Shown piece after piece: positions 46,164 through 54,669 of a stretch of 64,000 bases of DNA. Origin of the DNA: Sphingomonadales bacterium. GTDB lineage: Bacteria > Pseudomonadota > Alphaproteobacteria > Sphingomonadales > Sphingomonadaceae. The stretch covers positions 1 through 64,000 of the forward strand of contig JAJTFR010000002.1 of the NCBI GenBank assembly GCA_021298455.1, in the 5' to 3' direction. A program made the translations under genes and the position numbers. Position 1 is the stretch's first letter; each line of letters starts with the position of its first letter. Under the pieces are notes generated by a model, which did not search any database, was not told where the DNA came from, and worked only from the letters and a program-made list of their open reading frames with translations.

Positions 46164-46628
46164 ATTCGCATTTCTTCGCGGCTAGTCGATGGCGCGGTGC
46201 TCGCTGACATCGATTGTGCTGATAAAAATGGACTATTGGATCAATTGGCGGCTCTCGCGGCGCAGAATTACGGTGTCGATTCTTCGACGGCGCATGAAGG
46301 CCTGTTAGAGCGTGAACGTCTTGGGCCGACAGGTTTTGGCGGTGGTACCGCTATCCCGCATTGCAAGGTCGAAGGTCTCGAGGCGCCGACAGGCGTTTTT
46401 GTCCGCCTTGCGCGTGCGATCGATTATGGCGCCGTCGATGACGAACCTGTCGATCTCGCCTTTGCGTTGTTCTCGCCAATCAATGACGGGGCAGCACATT
46501 TGAAGGCATTGGCCGAGGTCTCGCGGATGTTCCGCGACGAAGCCAGTTGCGCCCAATTGCGCGGCGCGAGCGACGCGTCGGCGCTGTTCGCGCTGCTTTC
46601 CCCCATTGAGGAACGCAATGCGGCCTGA
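46164..46628 (+). CDS. ptsN: PTS IIA-like nitrogen-regulatory protein PtsN, start codon unusual
   Basis: 154 residues if translation starts at the ATT at 46164. IIA-Ntr marks: G-A-V-L-A-D-I-D-C-A-D-K near the start, R-E-R-L-G-P-T-G-F-G-G-G-T-A-I-P-H with the phospho-His, and P-V-D-L-A-F-A-L. There is no ATG, GTG or TTG between the in-frame stop at 46110 and a GTG at 46197, which would cut off the first conserved strand. GGGGTGA lies seven bases before ATT. Either a rare start, a mutated ATG or a sequence error. Confidence 0.82.
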   Translation: MRISSRLVDGAVLADIDCADKNGLLDQLAALAAQNYGVDSSTAHEGLLERERLGPTGFGGGTAIPHCKVEGLEAPTGVFVRLARAIDYGAVDDEPVDLAFALFSPINDGAAHLKALAEVSRMFRDEASCAQLRGASDASALFALLSPIEERNAA

Positions 46629-46649
46629 CGAAGTCTGGCTGTTTACGAA

Positions 46650-46994
46650 ATGATCGAACCACGGCTGGCGGCGCACATGCTGGTGTCGGCATTACGGCGC
46701 CAGGCGGAAGCGCATGGCGGTTTTGCTATGGTGATCCGCAAAGGTGATCCAGAAGCGGGTTCGCTGATGATCATAAGACGCGAAAAGGGCGAGAATCCGA
46801 CAATTTTCGAACCTGTTCCCGGTTCATCCGCTACCCGGGAATGGCGCGAAATTGTGCATCAAGTTATTGATTCTGATGAATATATTTCCAAATATTGCCA
46901 GCGCCTTGCTAGCCGGGACCCCGATATATGGATTATCGAACTGGACGTCCCGTTTGCACAACGCTTCACCGACATTCTGGCAGCGATAAGTTGA
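46650..46994 (+). CDS. DUF1491 family protein
   Basis: 114 residues. I recognise the DUF1491 alphaproteobacterial family: P-R-L-A-A-H-M-L-V-S-A-L-R-R-Q-A-E near the start, R-E-K-G-E-N-P-T-I-F-E in the middle, and a C-terminal D-P-D-I-W-I-I-E-L-D. Cytoplasmic, function unknown. It is 21 bases after ptsN and probably in the same transcript. Confidence 0.8.
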   Translation: MIEPRLAAHMLVSALRRQAEAHGGFAMVIRKGDPEAGSLMIIRREKGENPTIFEPVPGSSATREWREIVHQVIDSDEYISKYCQRLASRDPDIWIIELDVPFAQRFTDILAAIS

Positions 46995-47163
46995 CTTTAC
47001 GCCGCCGCGCAATCAGAGGCGGCTCACGAATAGCGAAGGTTGCCCATACGTTCTGGGGTGGAACAGGGTAAACACGCAAGTCGGACGTGGAAGATTAGAC
47101 GCAATAATATTCGAGTACCAACAGCGCGTCTTTGGCTCCACAGCCGCACAACGAACCAGATGA

Positions 47164-47883
47164 ATGAAAATCCTATTTAAAGCCGCACCTGCTGCGGTGT
47201 TGTCGCTCATGCTTATCGGCGGAGCGGCTTATTCGGACGCCGGCTTTGCCTATGGCGCCAACAATAGCGAGGCTCTGACGACGGAAACAATCCACGTCGA
47301 TGCCAATGTCCTCGCAGCTGACACTGCGGTGCGCGATGCAGCCAGCATCGAACCGGTCTCGGCATCGCTTCCCAAAAATAGCGAAATTATCTTTACGCCT
47401 GGAACCGGCGTGCCTTCAGTTCACGCTGAAGCCGAAGCACCCCCGCAAGAAGGCGAAAAAATCCTCAATGCTGACAGCCTTGCCGACCTGGTCGAGGCAC
47501 ATGGTGCAGCCGAAGATCTCGGCTCGGAAGAACAGTGCCTGGCATCGGCGGTTTATTTTGAATCTAAGGGCGAATCGCTTGAGGGCCAGCTTGCTGTCGC
47601 CCGTGTCGTGATTGCGCGGACCCAATCGGGCCGTTTTCCAAGCACGATCTGCGGCGTGGTTTACCAGCCCAGCCAATTCTCATTTGTTCGTGGCGGACGG
47701 ATGCCATCGATCAACATCGGCAGCCGCCACTGGCGCAATGCCGTCGCGATCAGCAAGATCGCGCGCGACGCCAGTTGGCAAAGCCCTGTTGAAGGTGCGC
47801 TGTTCTTTCACGCCCGCCATGTCTCACCGGGCTGGCGCCTGAAGCGCATGGGCGCCGTCGACAATCATGTTTTTTACCGCTGA
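47164..47883 (+). CDS. SleB/CwlJ-type cell-wall hydrolase, exported
   Basis: 239 residues. Signal peptide about 1-24, a low-complexity linker (about 25-110), then the hydrolase_2 domain: E-E-Q-C-L-A-S-A-V-Y-F-E-S-K-G-E-S (catalytic Glu), G-Q-L-A-V-A-R-V-V-I-A-R, S-T-I-C-G-V-V-Y-Q and Q-F-S-F. It cleaves peptidoglycan glycan strands. Two cysteines (about 122 and 160) match the family disulfide. A terminator follows its stop. Confidence 0.88.
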   Translation: MKILFKAAPAAVLSLMLIGGAAYSDAGFAYGANNSEALTTETIHVDANVLAADTAVRDAASIEPVSASLPKNSEIIFTPGTGVPSVHAEAEAPPQEGEKILNADSLADLVEAHGAAEDLGSEEQCLASAVYFESKGESLEGQLAVARVVIARTQSGRFPSTICGVVYQPSQFSFVRGGRMPSINIGSRHWRNAVAISKIARDASWQSPVEGALFFHARHVSPGWRLKRMGAVDNHVFYR

Positions 47884-47907
47884 TTGGCAGATTTTCCGAA
47901 CGATAAG

Positions 47908-47938
47908 AGGGCCGCGCTGCAAAGTTGCGGCCCTTTTT
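47908..47938 (+). terminator. Intrinsic terminator after the SleB-type gene
   Basis: AGGGCCGC (47908-47915) pairs with GCGGCCCT (47927-47934), 11-base loop, then a five-T run. It ends just before the convergent proC stop. Confidence 0.88.
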
Positions 47939-47940
47939 CG

Positions 47941-48747
47941 TTAGGATTTGGCCAGTTCCACACCGCGATCCCGCGCCGCGCGCAAGGTATCGCCGACCAA
48001 CATAGCCAGTGCCTCGTCTGCATCCAGAACCGCCAGTCCTGCTGCAGTCGTTCCGCCCGGGCTGGTTACGCGTGTCGCCAGTTCCTGCGGTGAGAGGTCC
48101 GAGTTAGCCGCAAGGTCCACCGCGCCATCGACCATTGCCATTGCCAGCTTCGATGCAATGTCGGGATCTAGACCCAGCGCTTCGCCGGCGCGCGAAAGTG
48201 CCTCGATAAAGCGATAGACAAAGGCCGGCCCCGACCCTGCGAGCGCAGTGACAGCGTCCATCAGCGCCTCATCCTCAATCCACACTGGCGTACCCAAAGG
48301 CGATACCAGCTCTTCTATGGCTAACCGGCTTGCTGCTGCCTGTTGTGCTGCGCATAAACCCAATGGCGATTTGCCAAGTGCTGCCGCAAGATTGGGCATC
48401 AGCCGAATTATCTGCCGTCCGGGGAGGGCATCGGCGAGTTGATCGAGCCGTACACCTGCCATCACCGAAATCGCGCGGGCGTCGGGGTGCAACAGGGCCG
48501 AAAGGCGCGGTGCCAATTGTGGGAACATTTGCGGCTTCACCGCGATCACCGCTGTGCTGACCTGTCCGGCATATAAAGCGGCATCGGTGAAATGCTGTAC
48601 GCCAGCGGGGTAATCTGCCGCTGCCGGATCGACGATGATGAAGGCAGCGGGGTTGATGTCGCTGCGCAGCCAACCGTCGAGCATCGCGCGGCCCATATTG
48701 CCGCAACCAAAGAAAAGCAGAGGATTATCAGGCGAAAGATCAGTCAT
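47941..48747 (-). CDS. proC: Pyrroline-5-carboxylate reductase
   Basis: 268 residues from the ATG at 48747. N-terminal G-C-G-N-M-G-R-A-M nucleotide loop (about 14-22), A-V-K-P-Q, R-L-M-P-N, and the C-terminal family pattern L-A-T-R-V-T-S-P-G-G-T-T-A-A-G-L. Last step of proline synthesis. The start overlaps the cysG stop by eight bases; last gene of the argH-lysA-cysG-proC operon. Confidence 0.94.
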   Translation of the reverse strand: MTDLSPDNPLLFFGCGNMGRAMLDGWLRSDINPAAFIIVDPAAADYPAGVQHFTDAALYAGQVSTAVIAVKPQMFPQLAPRLSALLHPDARAISVMAGVRLDQLADALPGRQIIRLMPNLAAALGKSPLGLCAAQQAAASRLAIEELVSPLGTPVWIEDEALMDAVTALAGSGPAFVYRFIEALSRAGEALGLDPDIASKLAMAMVDGAVDLAANSDLSPQELATRVTSPGGTTAAGLAVLDADEALAMLVGDTLRAARDRGVELAKS

Positions 48748-49525
48748 GTCGCGGATCGTGGCGCAGCCGCAAATGGATGACAAGTCCCGGCGGCGGTGGA
48801 TCGGAGGGCGGGCCTTCATGGCGTGCAGCATCGGCGCGCGCGCGGTTGATCAGTGCTTCGCCTATCTCGCCATCGACGAACAAATGATCAGCCTGCCCCA
48901 AAAGCCTTGCGGTCTTAAGTGTCAGATCGTCTGGATCGGAGGAGTGCAGATCAATTGTCACCACACGTGAAGGGTGCAGCACGGTGTCCGATGCCAGCCA
49001 GCTATCGACCCTATCGGCCGAATCATCGTCGAGCGGATCGAGTAAGCCGCCCGGTACCAGTGCTGCATCGAGGCGTCGCCGTCGCTCTGCACCTTCGTTC
49101 CAGCGCAGTCGCATGGCATCGCGGGCACTTTTCAGGCGCATGGCCAGTTCGCCAAGACGTGCGGGCAACAGCCGTTCGATTGCCTGGCGCACCATCTTTG
49201 CCAGCCCCGCTGACGCACCGCCGGTTCCAACTGCGACGAGCAAGGGATCGCGGTCGACAATTGCAGGCACGGTAAAGTCGCACAGTTTCGGCCGATCGAC
49301 GACATTGACCAGCAAGCCGCGCATTTTCAAACGGGTGCTGGCAGCTTTGGCCAGCAATTCATCCTCGATCGCAACAAAGGCGAGGCGGGCATTTTGCGAT
49401 TCTTCGCATACGCAGTGCCCGCCGGCACGTTCAATCAGTCGCCGTTTTGCATCGGCCGCTTCACCTTCGCCTACAAGGATAATGGGCTTGCCCCTGACAT
49501 TCAGGAAAAGCGGCAGTTGGTCCAT
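48740..49525 (-). CDS. cysG: Siroheme synthase, N-terminal (precorrin-2 dehydrogenase/ferrochelatase) type
   Basis: 261 residues. N-terminal CysG-B part: L-P-L-F-L-N-V-R-G-K-P-I-I-L-V-G-E-G-E-A (NAD loop with G-x-G-x-A), V-N-V-V-D-R-P-K-L-C-D-F, P-L-L-V-A-V-G-T-G-G-A-S. After residue about 185 comes D-P-D-D-L-T-L-K-T-A-R-L-L-G-Q-A-D, resembling the beginning of a uroporphyrinogen methyltransferase domain that then stops. A complete SUMT domain is absent. It is six bases downstream of lysA and overlaps proC. Confidence 0.8.
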   Translation of the reverse strand: MDQLPLFLNVRGKPIILVGEGEAADAKRRLIERAGGHCVCEESQNARLAFVAIEDELLAKAASTRLKMRGLLVNVVDRPKLCDFTVPAIVDRDPLLVAVGTGGASAGLAKMVRQAIERLLPARLGELAMRLKSARDAMRLRWNEGAERRRRLDAALVPGGLLDPLDDDSADRVDSWLASDTVLHPSRVVTIDLHSSDPDDLTLKTARLLGQADHLFVDGEIGEALINRARADAARHEGPPSDPPPPGLVIHLRLRHDPRHD

Positions 49526-49531
49526 CGGGGG

Positions 49532-50800
49532 TCAGGCAAGCCAGTCGGGCACATGTTCGGCGGCAAGGATCGTTGCCGGCTCGATCCGCTCGGCGACGAC
49601 TGCATAACGATCACCGCTCACCAATACTTCAGGGACCAACCCGCGGCTGTTATAGGTGCTCGCCATCGTTGCGCCATAGGCACCGGCAGTGCGAAAGATT
49701 GCAAGATCACCCGCGATTACCTTGTCGATCTCGCGTCCCATCGCGAAAGTATCACCGGTTTCGCAAACAGGGCCAACGATGTTGGCGGTGAAACGGTCGC
49801 CTGTTGGCGAGACCGCCTCGAAATCATGCCAAGCATCGTAGAGCGCTGGGCGGGCAAGATCGTTCATTGCCGCATCGACGATGACAAAGGGTGTGTTCCC
49901 TGAACCCGGTTTTACGCGGATCACCTTGGTCACCAGCACACCGGCATTACCGCAGATCACACGGCCCGGTTCGAACATCAGTTGTACGCCCCAATCCTTG
50001 GTCGCACGGGCAACCATTGCTCCATATTCATCCGGATGCGGCGGAACGTCGCCTTCCTTGTAGCGCACGCCTAGACCGCCGCCGAGGTCGACATGGCTGA
50101 TGCTATGGCCGGCATTGCGCAGGTCGGTAATCAACTTTCCGATCTTGCCGAACGCGGTTTCCAGCGGTTCCAAGTTGAGCAGCTGGCTCCCAATATGAAG
50201 TGCCACGCCGCGCATGTTCAATCCTGGCAGGGCTGCAAGGAGACCATAGATGGCAGGCGTCTGGTGCAGTCCGATGCCGAACTTGTTCTCCGCCTTGCCC
50301 GTCGAAATCTTGGCGTTGGTCTGGGCATCGACGTCAGGGTTGACGCGCAGCACCGCATCTGCGCGCAGGCCCAATGTTTCGGCAAGGGCAGCAAGATCGC
50401 GGCCTTCCTCTTCGGACTCGATGTTGAATTGGCCAATGCCGGCCTTCAGCGCGGCGGCCATTTCCGCATCATCCTTGCCCACGCCCGAAAAGACGATGTC
50501 CTTGGCCGGAATTCCGGCGGCCAGGGCCCGACGCATTTCGCCGCCTGACACAACGTCGGCGCCATAGCCCTCGCCTGCCAATACTTTCAGTACGGCAAGG
50601 TTGGGATTAGCCTTGATTGCAAAGGCGATATGGGGATTGGTGATGCCTGCCTTGGTCAGTGCTTCCCGAAAAACCTGGGCATGGCGGATGAGCGTTGCCT
50701 GCGAATATACATAGACTGGCGATCCTACGTCCTCCGCAATGCGGGTCAGCGGCATGTCTTCGACGTGCATCACGCCATCAATAATCTGAAAATAATCCAT
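49532..50800 (-). CDS. lysA: Diaminopimelate decarboxylase
   Basis: 422 residues from the ATG at 50800. Fold-III PLP barrel: F-A-I-K-A-N-P-N (Schiff-base Lys, about 61), H-I-G-S-Q-L, G-G-G-L-G-V, E-P-G-R and the C-terminal G-P-V-C-E-T-G-D (active-site Cys). It decarboxylates meso-diaminopimelate to lysine. It follows the small lipoprotein gene by ten bases. Confidence 0.95.
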   Translation of the reverse strand: MDYFQIIDGVMHVEDMPLTRIAEDVGSPVYVYSQATLIRHAQVFREALTKAGITNPHIAFAIKANPNLAVLKVLAGEGYGADVVSGGEMRRALAAGIPAKDIVFSGVGKDDAEMAAALKAGIGQFNIESEEEGRDLAALAETLGLRADAVLRVNPDVDAQTNAKISTGKAENKFGIGLHQTPAIYGLLAALPGLNMRGVALHIGSQLLNLEPLETAFGKIGKLITDLRNAGHSISHVDLGGGLGVRYKEGDVPPHPDEYGAMVARATKDWGVQLMFEPGRVICGNAGVLVTKVIRVKPGSGNTPFVIVDAAMNDLARPALYDAWHDFEAVSPTGDRFTANIVGPVCETGDTFAMGREIDKVIAGDLAIFRTAGAYGATMASTYNSRGLVPEVLVSGDRYAVVAERIEPATILAAEHVPDWLA

Positions 50801-50810
50801 GGAAGAAGCG

Positions 50811-51122
50811 TCAGTCCGGTGTCTTGTCTTTAGGTTCTGAATTTGCAGGCGGTGTTTCGTCTTTTGTGTTGTCCGCACCCGGTGGCAGATCAAACGGATC
50901 ATCACGGCGGCGTTCTGACCTGCGCATCAATTCATCGCTGCGGCCAGGCCGCGCTTGAACCGAAGGGGTGGTCAATGTGTCGGCGGTGGCGGGTTCACTT
51001 TGGCCATAGGCCTTGTCTGGCATTGCCTGACCTGCCTTTGGCTGCAACTCGCCAACCTTGCCGCACCCGCCAAGTGCAGCCATGGCACAGCAGGCAATCA
51101 GCAACTTGTTCGTCCGAGTCAT
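50811..51122 (-). CDS. Small lipoprotein, LptM-like
   Basis: 103 residues. Lipoprotein signal with lipobox L-G-G-C (Cys at 20), followed at once by C-G-K-V-G-E-L-Q-P, which fits the C-G-x-x-G-x-L-x-P start of LptM/YifL proteins that act with LptD in LPS transport. The rest is a disordered, polar tail rich in Pro, Asp and Thr. The position between argH and lysA is usual for this family (yifL next to dapF/lysA in enterics). It overlaps argH by ATGA. Assignment to LptM is inferred. Confidence 0.7.
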   Translation of the reverse strand: MTRTNKLLIACCAMAALGGCGKVGELQPKAGQAMPDKAYGQSEPATADTLTTPSVQARPGRSDELMRRSERRRDDPFDLPPGADNTKDETPPANSEPKDKTPD

Positions 51123-52519
51123 GATCCCAATTCCTTCCGCGCGGCCGCGATCGCTTCCTTTACCCGAAGCGGGGCAGTGCCGCCAGCGCTGGTTCGGCTG
51201 TTTACGGACCCTGCGACCGAAAGATCGGGCAGCTGGGCATTGGCCAGACGGGGATCAATGCCGCCAAGATCGGCCGCTGTCAGCAATTCCAGTTCGCCGC
51301 CTCGCGCCTCGCACAATTTCACTGCTGCACCGGTTATGTGGTGTGCTTCACGGAAAGGAACGCCATGTTCGCGCACCAGCCAGTCCGCCAGATCGGTTGC
51401 GGTCGAAAATCCGGTGGAGGCAACAGTGCGCATTCGGTCAGTGTTGAAAACGACATCTCCGATCATGCCGGTCATCGCTGCAAGGCTGAGGTCGAGCAGA
51501 TCATGCGCCTCGAACAAAGGTGCCTTGTCGTCCTGCATGTCCTTTGAATAGGTCAGCGGCAAACCCTTCATCGTGATCATCAGACCGGTAAAGGCACCGA
51601 TGATCCGCCCGCAATGCCCGCGAACCAGTTCAGCGGCATCGGGGTTGCGCTTTTGCGGCATGATCGAACTGCCGGTCGACCATTGGTCAGGCAGCTTGAT
51701 AAACCCAAAGGGTTGCGACGCCCAAAGGATGATTTCCTCTGCCAGGCGCGAAAGATGAATCGCTGCTTGCGCTGCGCAGGCCAGATATTCGATTGCGAAA
51801 TCGCGGTCGGATACGCCATCCATGCTGTTCGCGGTCGGCCCGTCAAAACCAAGGGCAGAAGCAGTGGCTTCGCGATCGATCGGGAAGGACGTGCCTGCCA
51901 GCGCTGCTGATCCGAGCGGCGAGCGGTTCAGCCTGCGCGCACAATCGGCAAAGCGGCTGCGATCACGCTTGGCCATTTCATAATAGGCCATCAGGTGGTG
52001 GCCGAGTGTCACCGGCTGGGCTACCTGCAAATGGGTAAAGCCGGGCATGATGCTGTCGGCATTCTGGTCTGCGCGATCGACAAGGGCGACTTGCAGCGCC
52101 TTGAGCGCGCGGTCCATCTCGCGACAGGCTTCCCGTACCCAAAGGCGGAAATCGGTTGCAACCTGATCATTGCGCGAACGTGCGGTGTGCAGGCGCCCGG
52201 CGGCATCGCCGATCAGTTCGCGCAAACGGGTTTCGACCTGCATATGGATGTCTTCAAGCTCGATATGCTCGGGAACGCCCTGCGCTGCATATTCCTGCTG
52301 GATCGTTTTGAGGCCGGCGATGATTGCGGCCGAATCCTCGGCGGTGATGATGCCTTGTGCGCCAAGCATTGCGGCATGGGCGATGCTGCCCGCAATATCC
52401 TGCTGCCAAAGTCGCTTGTCGACCGGGATAGACGCGTTTATCTCGCGCATGACATCTGCCGGGCCGGCACCGAACCGTCCGCCCCAAATGCTACTGGAGT
52501 TTGTTGTGTCGCGGGTAAT
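51119..52519 (-). CDS. argH: Argininosuccinate lyase, start codon unusual
   Basis: 466 residues from the ATT at 52519, nine bases after AGAAGG. Motifs: I-W-G-G-R-F-G near the start, [17 protein letters not shown] and the signature [12 protein letters not shown]. It cleaves argininosuccinate to arginine and fumarate. No ATG or TTG exists between the conserved N-terminus and a GTG at 52609, which would add 30 odd residues antisense to tlpA. First gene of the argH-lptM-lysA-cysG-proC operon. The start overlaps the divergent tlpA start by 14 bases. Confidence 0.92.
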   Translation of the reverse strand: MTRDTTNSSSIWGGRFGAGPADVMREINASIPVDKRLWQQDIAGSIAHAAMLGAQGIITAEDSAAIIAGLKTIQQEYAAQGVPEHIELEDIHMQVETRLRELIGDAAGRLHTARSRNDQVATDFRLWVREACREMDRALKALQVALVDRADQNADSIMPGFTHLQVAQPVTLGHHLMAYYEMAKRDRSRFADCARRLNRSPLGSAALAGTSFPIDREATASALGFDGPTANSMDGVSDRDFAIEYLACAAQAAIHLSRLAEEIILWASQPFGFIKLPDQWSTGSSIMPQKRNPDAAELVRGHCGRIIGAFTGLMITMKGLPLTYSKDMQDDKAPLFEAHDLLDLSLAAMTGMIGDVVFNTDRMRTVASTGFSTATDLADWLVREHGVPFREAHHITGAAVKLCEARGGELELLTAADLGGIDPRLANAQLPDLSVAGSVNSRTSAGGTAPLRVKEAIAAARKELGS

Positions 52520-53105
52520 CTTCCGATCCCTTCTGATTGCTTTGCCGCTGTTTCTTGGCGCTTGCGATAGGCAAAGCGCGCCGAAGGAGCAAGCGGAACC
52601 CGCTGCCACTGGAAAGGCCGCAAAACAAGGGTTCGGGCTGGTCAGTGAGAGCGGGCTGAAGGCTGAACTCAGCTATGAATTTGTGGGGCGGCCGGCACCC
52701 GACGTGATCTTCGCCGATGCAGAGACGGGAGAGGTTTCGCTTTCCGATTTTGTCGGTAAGCCGCTTCTGGTGAATATCTGGGCGACGTGGTGTGCGCCTT
52801 GTAAAGCAGAAATGCCGACGCTGGATGCGCTTGCCAAACTTGAAGAGGGCAAGATGTCGGTTATCGCCGTTTCGCAGGATCTGCAGGGACTGAAGCCTGT
52901 TCAAAGCTTTTTCGATGCGACGGGCGTTGCCAATCTGGAGCCCTATACCGATCCCGATAACCGGCTTTCAGGTGCGGTGGGCGGTGCGGTGGTGCTCCCG
53001 CTGACGATCCTCTACGACAGCAAGGGTCGCGAAGTGTGGCGGATTATTGGCGGTGTCGAATGGGATGATGCAGAGGTGAAGAAACTGCTCGACGAAGCGG
53101 TTTGA
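52506..53105 (+). CDS. TlpA/ResA-type thiol:disulfide oxidoreductase, lipoprotein
   Basis: 199 residues from the GTG at 52506. N-terminal signal with lipobox-like L-G-A-C (Cys at about 20). Thioredoxin-fold domain (about 65-199) with W-A-T-W-C-A-P-C-K (C-x-x-C about 98-101) and a cis-Pro in V-L-P-L-T. Periplasm-facing reductase, probably for cytochrome c maturation or general thiol repair. It is divergent from argH with overlapping 5' ends. Confidence 0.85.
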   Translation: MSRVIFRSLLIALPLFLGACDRQSAPKEQAEPAATGKAAKQGFGLVSESGLKAELSYEFVGRPAPDVIFADAETGEVSLSDFVGKPLLVNIWATWCAPCKAEMPTLDALAKLEEGKMSVIAVSQDLQGLKPVQSFFDATGVANLEPYTDPDNRLSGAVGGAVVLPLTILYDSKGREVWRIIGGVEWDDAEVKKLLDEAV

Positions 53106-53126
53106 TCCCGCCCCCTAGGCTGGACA

Positions 53127-53393
53127 CTACATCAGAATCGGACGCGGTTTCAGACAGTTGGTGTTGCGCGTGGGTCGGGCGTCGCCCAGATTTTTTGCAA
53201 TAGGTCGGCAACCCGTCGGAAGCTTCGCGTCAGCCGTGCTTTCCTTGTCGCCCTTTTCCTTGACGAGGGTGAAGGGTTCAGCAGAGGCGGTTTGTGTGGG
53301 TCCGCGTGTGGCAGCGGCGGGCGCGGAAAAGCCCGCGATCAGCGCAGTTGCCAATATCCCATTTGCAATTCGGGCCCTGTTTGCCATGCCCAT
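53127..53393 (-). CDS. Small exported protein, uncharacterised
   Basis: 88 residues from the ATG at 53393 (AGAGG upstream). Signal peptide about 1-29 (A-L-I-A-G-F-S-A-P-A-A-A). The mature part is short and basic, with two cysteines (T-G-C-R-P, T-N-C-L-K-P) that could form a disulfide. I do not recognise a named family, though similar small sphingomonad proteins exist (memory). It lies between tRNA-Val and tlpA. Confidence 0.6.
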   Translation of the reverse strand: MGMANRARIANGILATALIAGFSAPAAATRGPTQTASAEPFTLVKEKGDKESTADAKLPTGCRPIAKNLGDARPTRNTNCLKPRPILM

Positions 53394-53442
53394 AATCTGC
53401 CTCTTTGAACCTTACCGTCATATGAACGACGATCGGGAAACC

Positions 53443-53518
53443 TGGTGGGAGCTAACGGTCTCGAACCGCTGACCCTCTCGGTGTAAACGAGATGCTCTAC
53501 CAACTGAGCTAAGCGCCC
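53443..53518 (-). tRNA. tRNA-Val (anticodon TAC), acceptor-stem mismatch
   Basis: 76 bases with encoded CCA. D stem GCTC/GAGC, anticodon stem TCTCG/CGAGA with loop TTTACAC (anticodon TAC), T stem AGCGG/CCGTT. The acceptor arms are GGGCGCT and AGCTCCC, so position 4 C faces position 69 T, where a G is expected. Otherwise regular. Confidence 0.92.
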
Positions 53519-53565
53519 TTCAGGTTCCGGCAGGCGCTTTGCCAAAGCCCGTGCCTGCGTGCAAG

Positions 53566-54468
53566 TCAAATCGCCACTCCGCTCATCGCAGATGCGGCTT
53601 CGAAATAAGTTTCCAGTTGCTGGCGCGTATCGGGTGACAGTTCGATAAACACCCTGCGCGCATCGCCCGGATCCTGGACGCGAATCAGCAATCCGGCCTC
53701 TGTCATGTTGGTGATCCAGCGTAGCGCGGTTGTCGGTGGCACTGCGGCGGCGATGCACAGGCTGGAAACTGATACCGCCTTGCCCTTATCCTGCGCTGCA
53801 TAAAGATCGAGCAATATGTCCCAGCCTGGATCGGCGAAAAGTGCGGGATCAAAAAAGCGGTCACGCATCCGGCGCAGCTTGATCATCGCTCGGATGTTAC
53901 GTGGTCGCGCCTTGGCCTTGACCATATTGTCGAGCAAGCCTTGTGGCGCTGACCGAAAGCCGACCGGCTTGTCGCGCACGCTGCTTGATCCTGCCTCCTC
54001 CTGTTCGGCGATACGCGCCAGAGTGCGGGCAAAATCGGCAAGCTCGCTGCTGATCCAGTGCAGCGCCACAGTTTCATCCTGTTGGCCACCTTCATGCACC
54101 CTATATCGTTGCAGACGCCGCCCGATCCCGCTCAAGATTGCCACCGCTTGCCAGTCTGCCGTGTCGATAAAGAAATGGCATCTGCCCGCCGGCAATGCAG
54201 CATAAGCAGCATCAATTGCGTCAAGATCGGACCATACCAGTGCCTCGGTGTCATAAATGTCCAGATAATTGGCAATATCGCTCCATACATGCACATCCGG
54301 CTCCGTTTCGGATGATCGGGCGATCAAAAGGAAATCACATTCCTCGCCAAACTGGCGCAGCAGGCAGCCGCATTCTCGCGCTAGTGTTTCCAGCTCCTGC
54401 AGGCGCGCCGCAGGTGTTGCGATAACGGCAGCAGACATGCGTGGCCGGGCGTTGAAATGATCGGACAT
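53566..54468 (-). CDS. MarR-type winged-helix regulator with an N-terminal uncharacterised domain
   Basis: 300 residues from the ATG at 54468 (an in-frame TTG/ATG region further up is rejected). The C-terminal 100 residues are a MarR-like wHTH (G-W-D-I-L-L-D-L-Y-A-A-Q, then T-T-A-L-R-W-I-T-N-M-T-E-A-G-L-L as recognition helix, and D-A-R-R-V-F-I-E-L-S as wing). The N-terminal about 180 residues alternate strands and helices like a degenerate receiver domain, with no clear phospho-Asp. Target genes are unknown; the next genes are tRNA-Val and, divergently, an M3 peptidase. Confidence 0.75.
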   Translation of the reverse strand: MSDHFNARPRMSAAVIATPAARLQELETLARECGCLLRQFGEECDFLLIARSSETEPDVHVWSDIANYLDIYDTEALVWSDLDAIDAAYAALPAGRCHFFIDTADWQAVAILSGIGRRLQRYRVHEGGQQDETVALHWISSELADFARTLARIAEQEEAGSSSVRDKPVGFRSAPQGLLDNMVKAKARPRNIRAMIKLRRMRDRFFDPALFADPGWDILLDLYAAQDKGKAVSVSSLCIAAAVPPTTALRWITNMTEAGLLIRVQDPGDARRVFIELSPDTRQQLETYFEAASAMSGVAI

Positions 54469-54669
54469 GAAAAGGTGGGCCCTCAAAATATTGTCAGAGC
54501 CATAATGACTCTTGTGGACCACCACCCGCCACCACATCTCTCCATTATGGAGCCGGTTGTCCAGCGCAATTTGCCGCTTTGCGAGTTGCATGCCACCGCG
54601 CTAAGTATCGAACATTGGTGGCAACGGCCGTACCCCGGCTGCTGCGGTACCTGTTTCAGGAGAGAAACT

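Noticed and set aside
47013-47210. 65-residue minus-strand frame between DUF1491 and the SleB-type gene
   Set aside because: Overlaps the signal-peptide coding region of the SleB-type gene on the other strand; no support.
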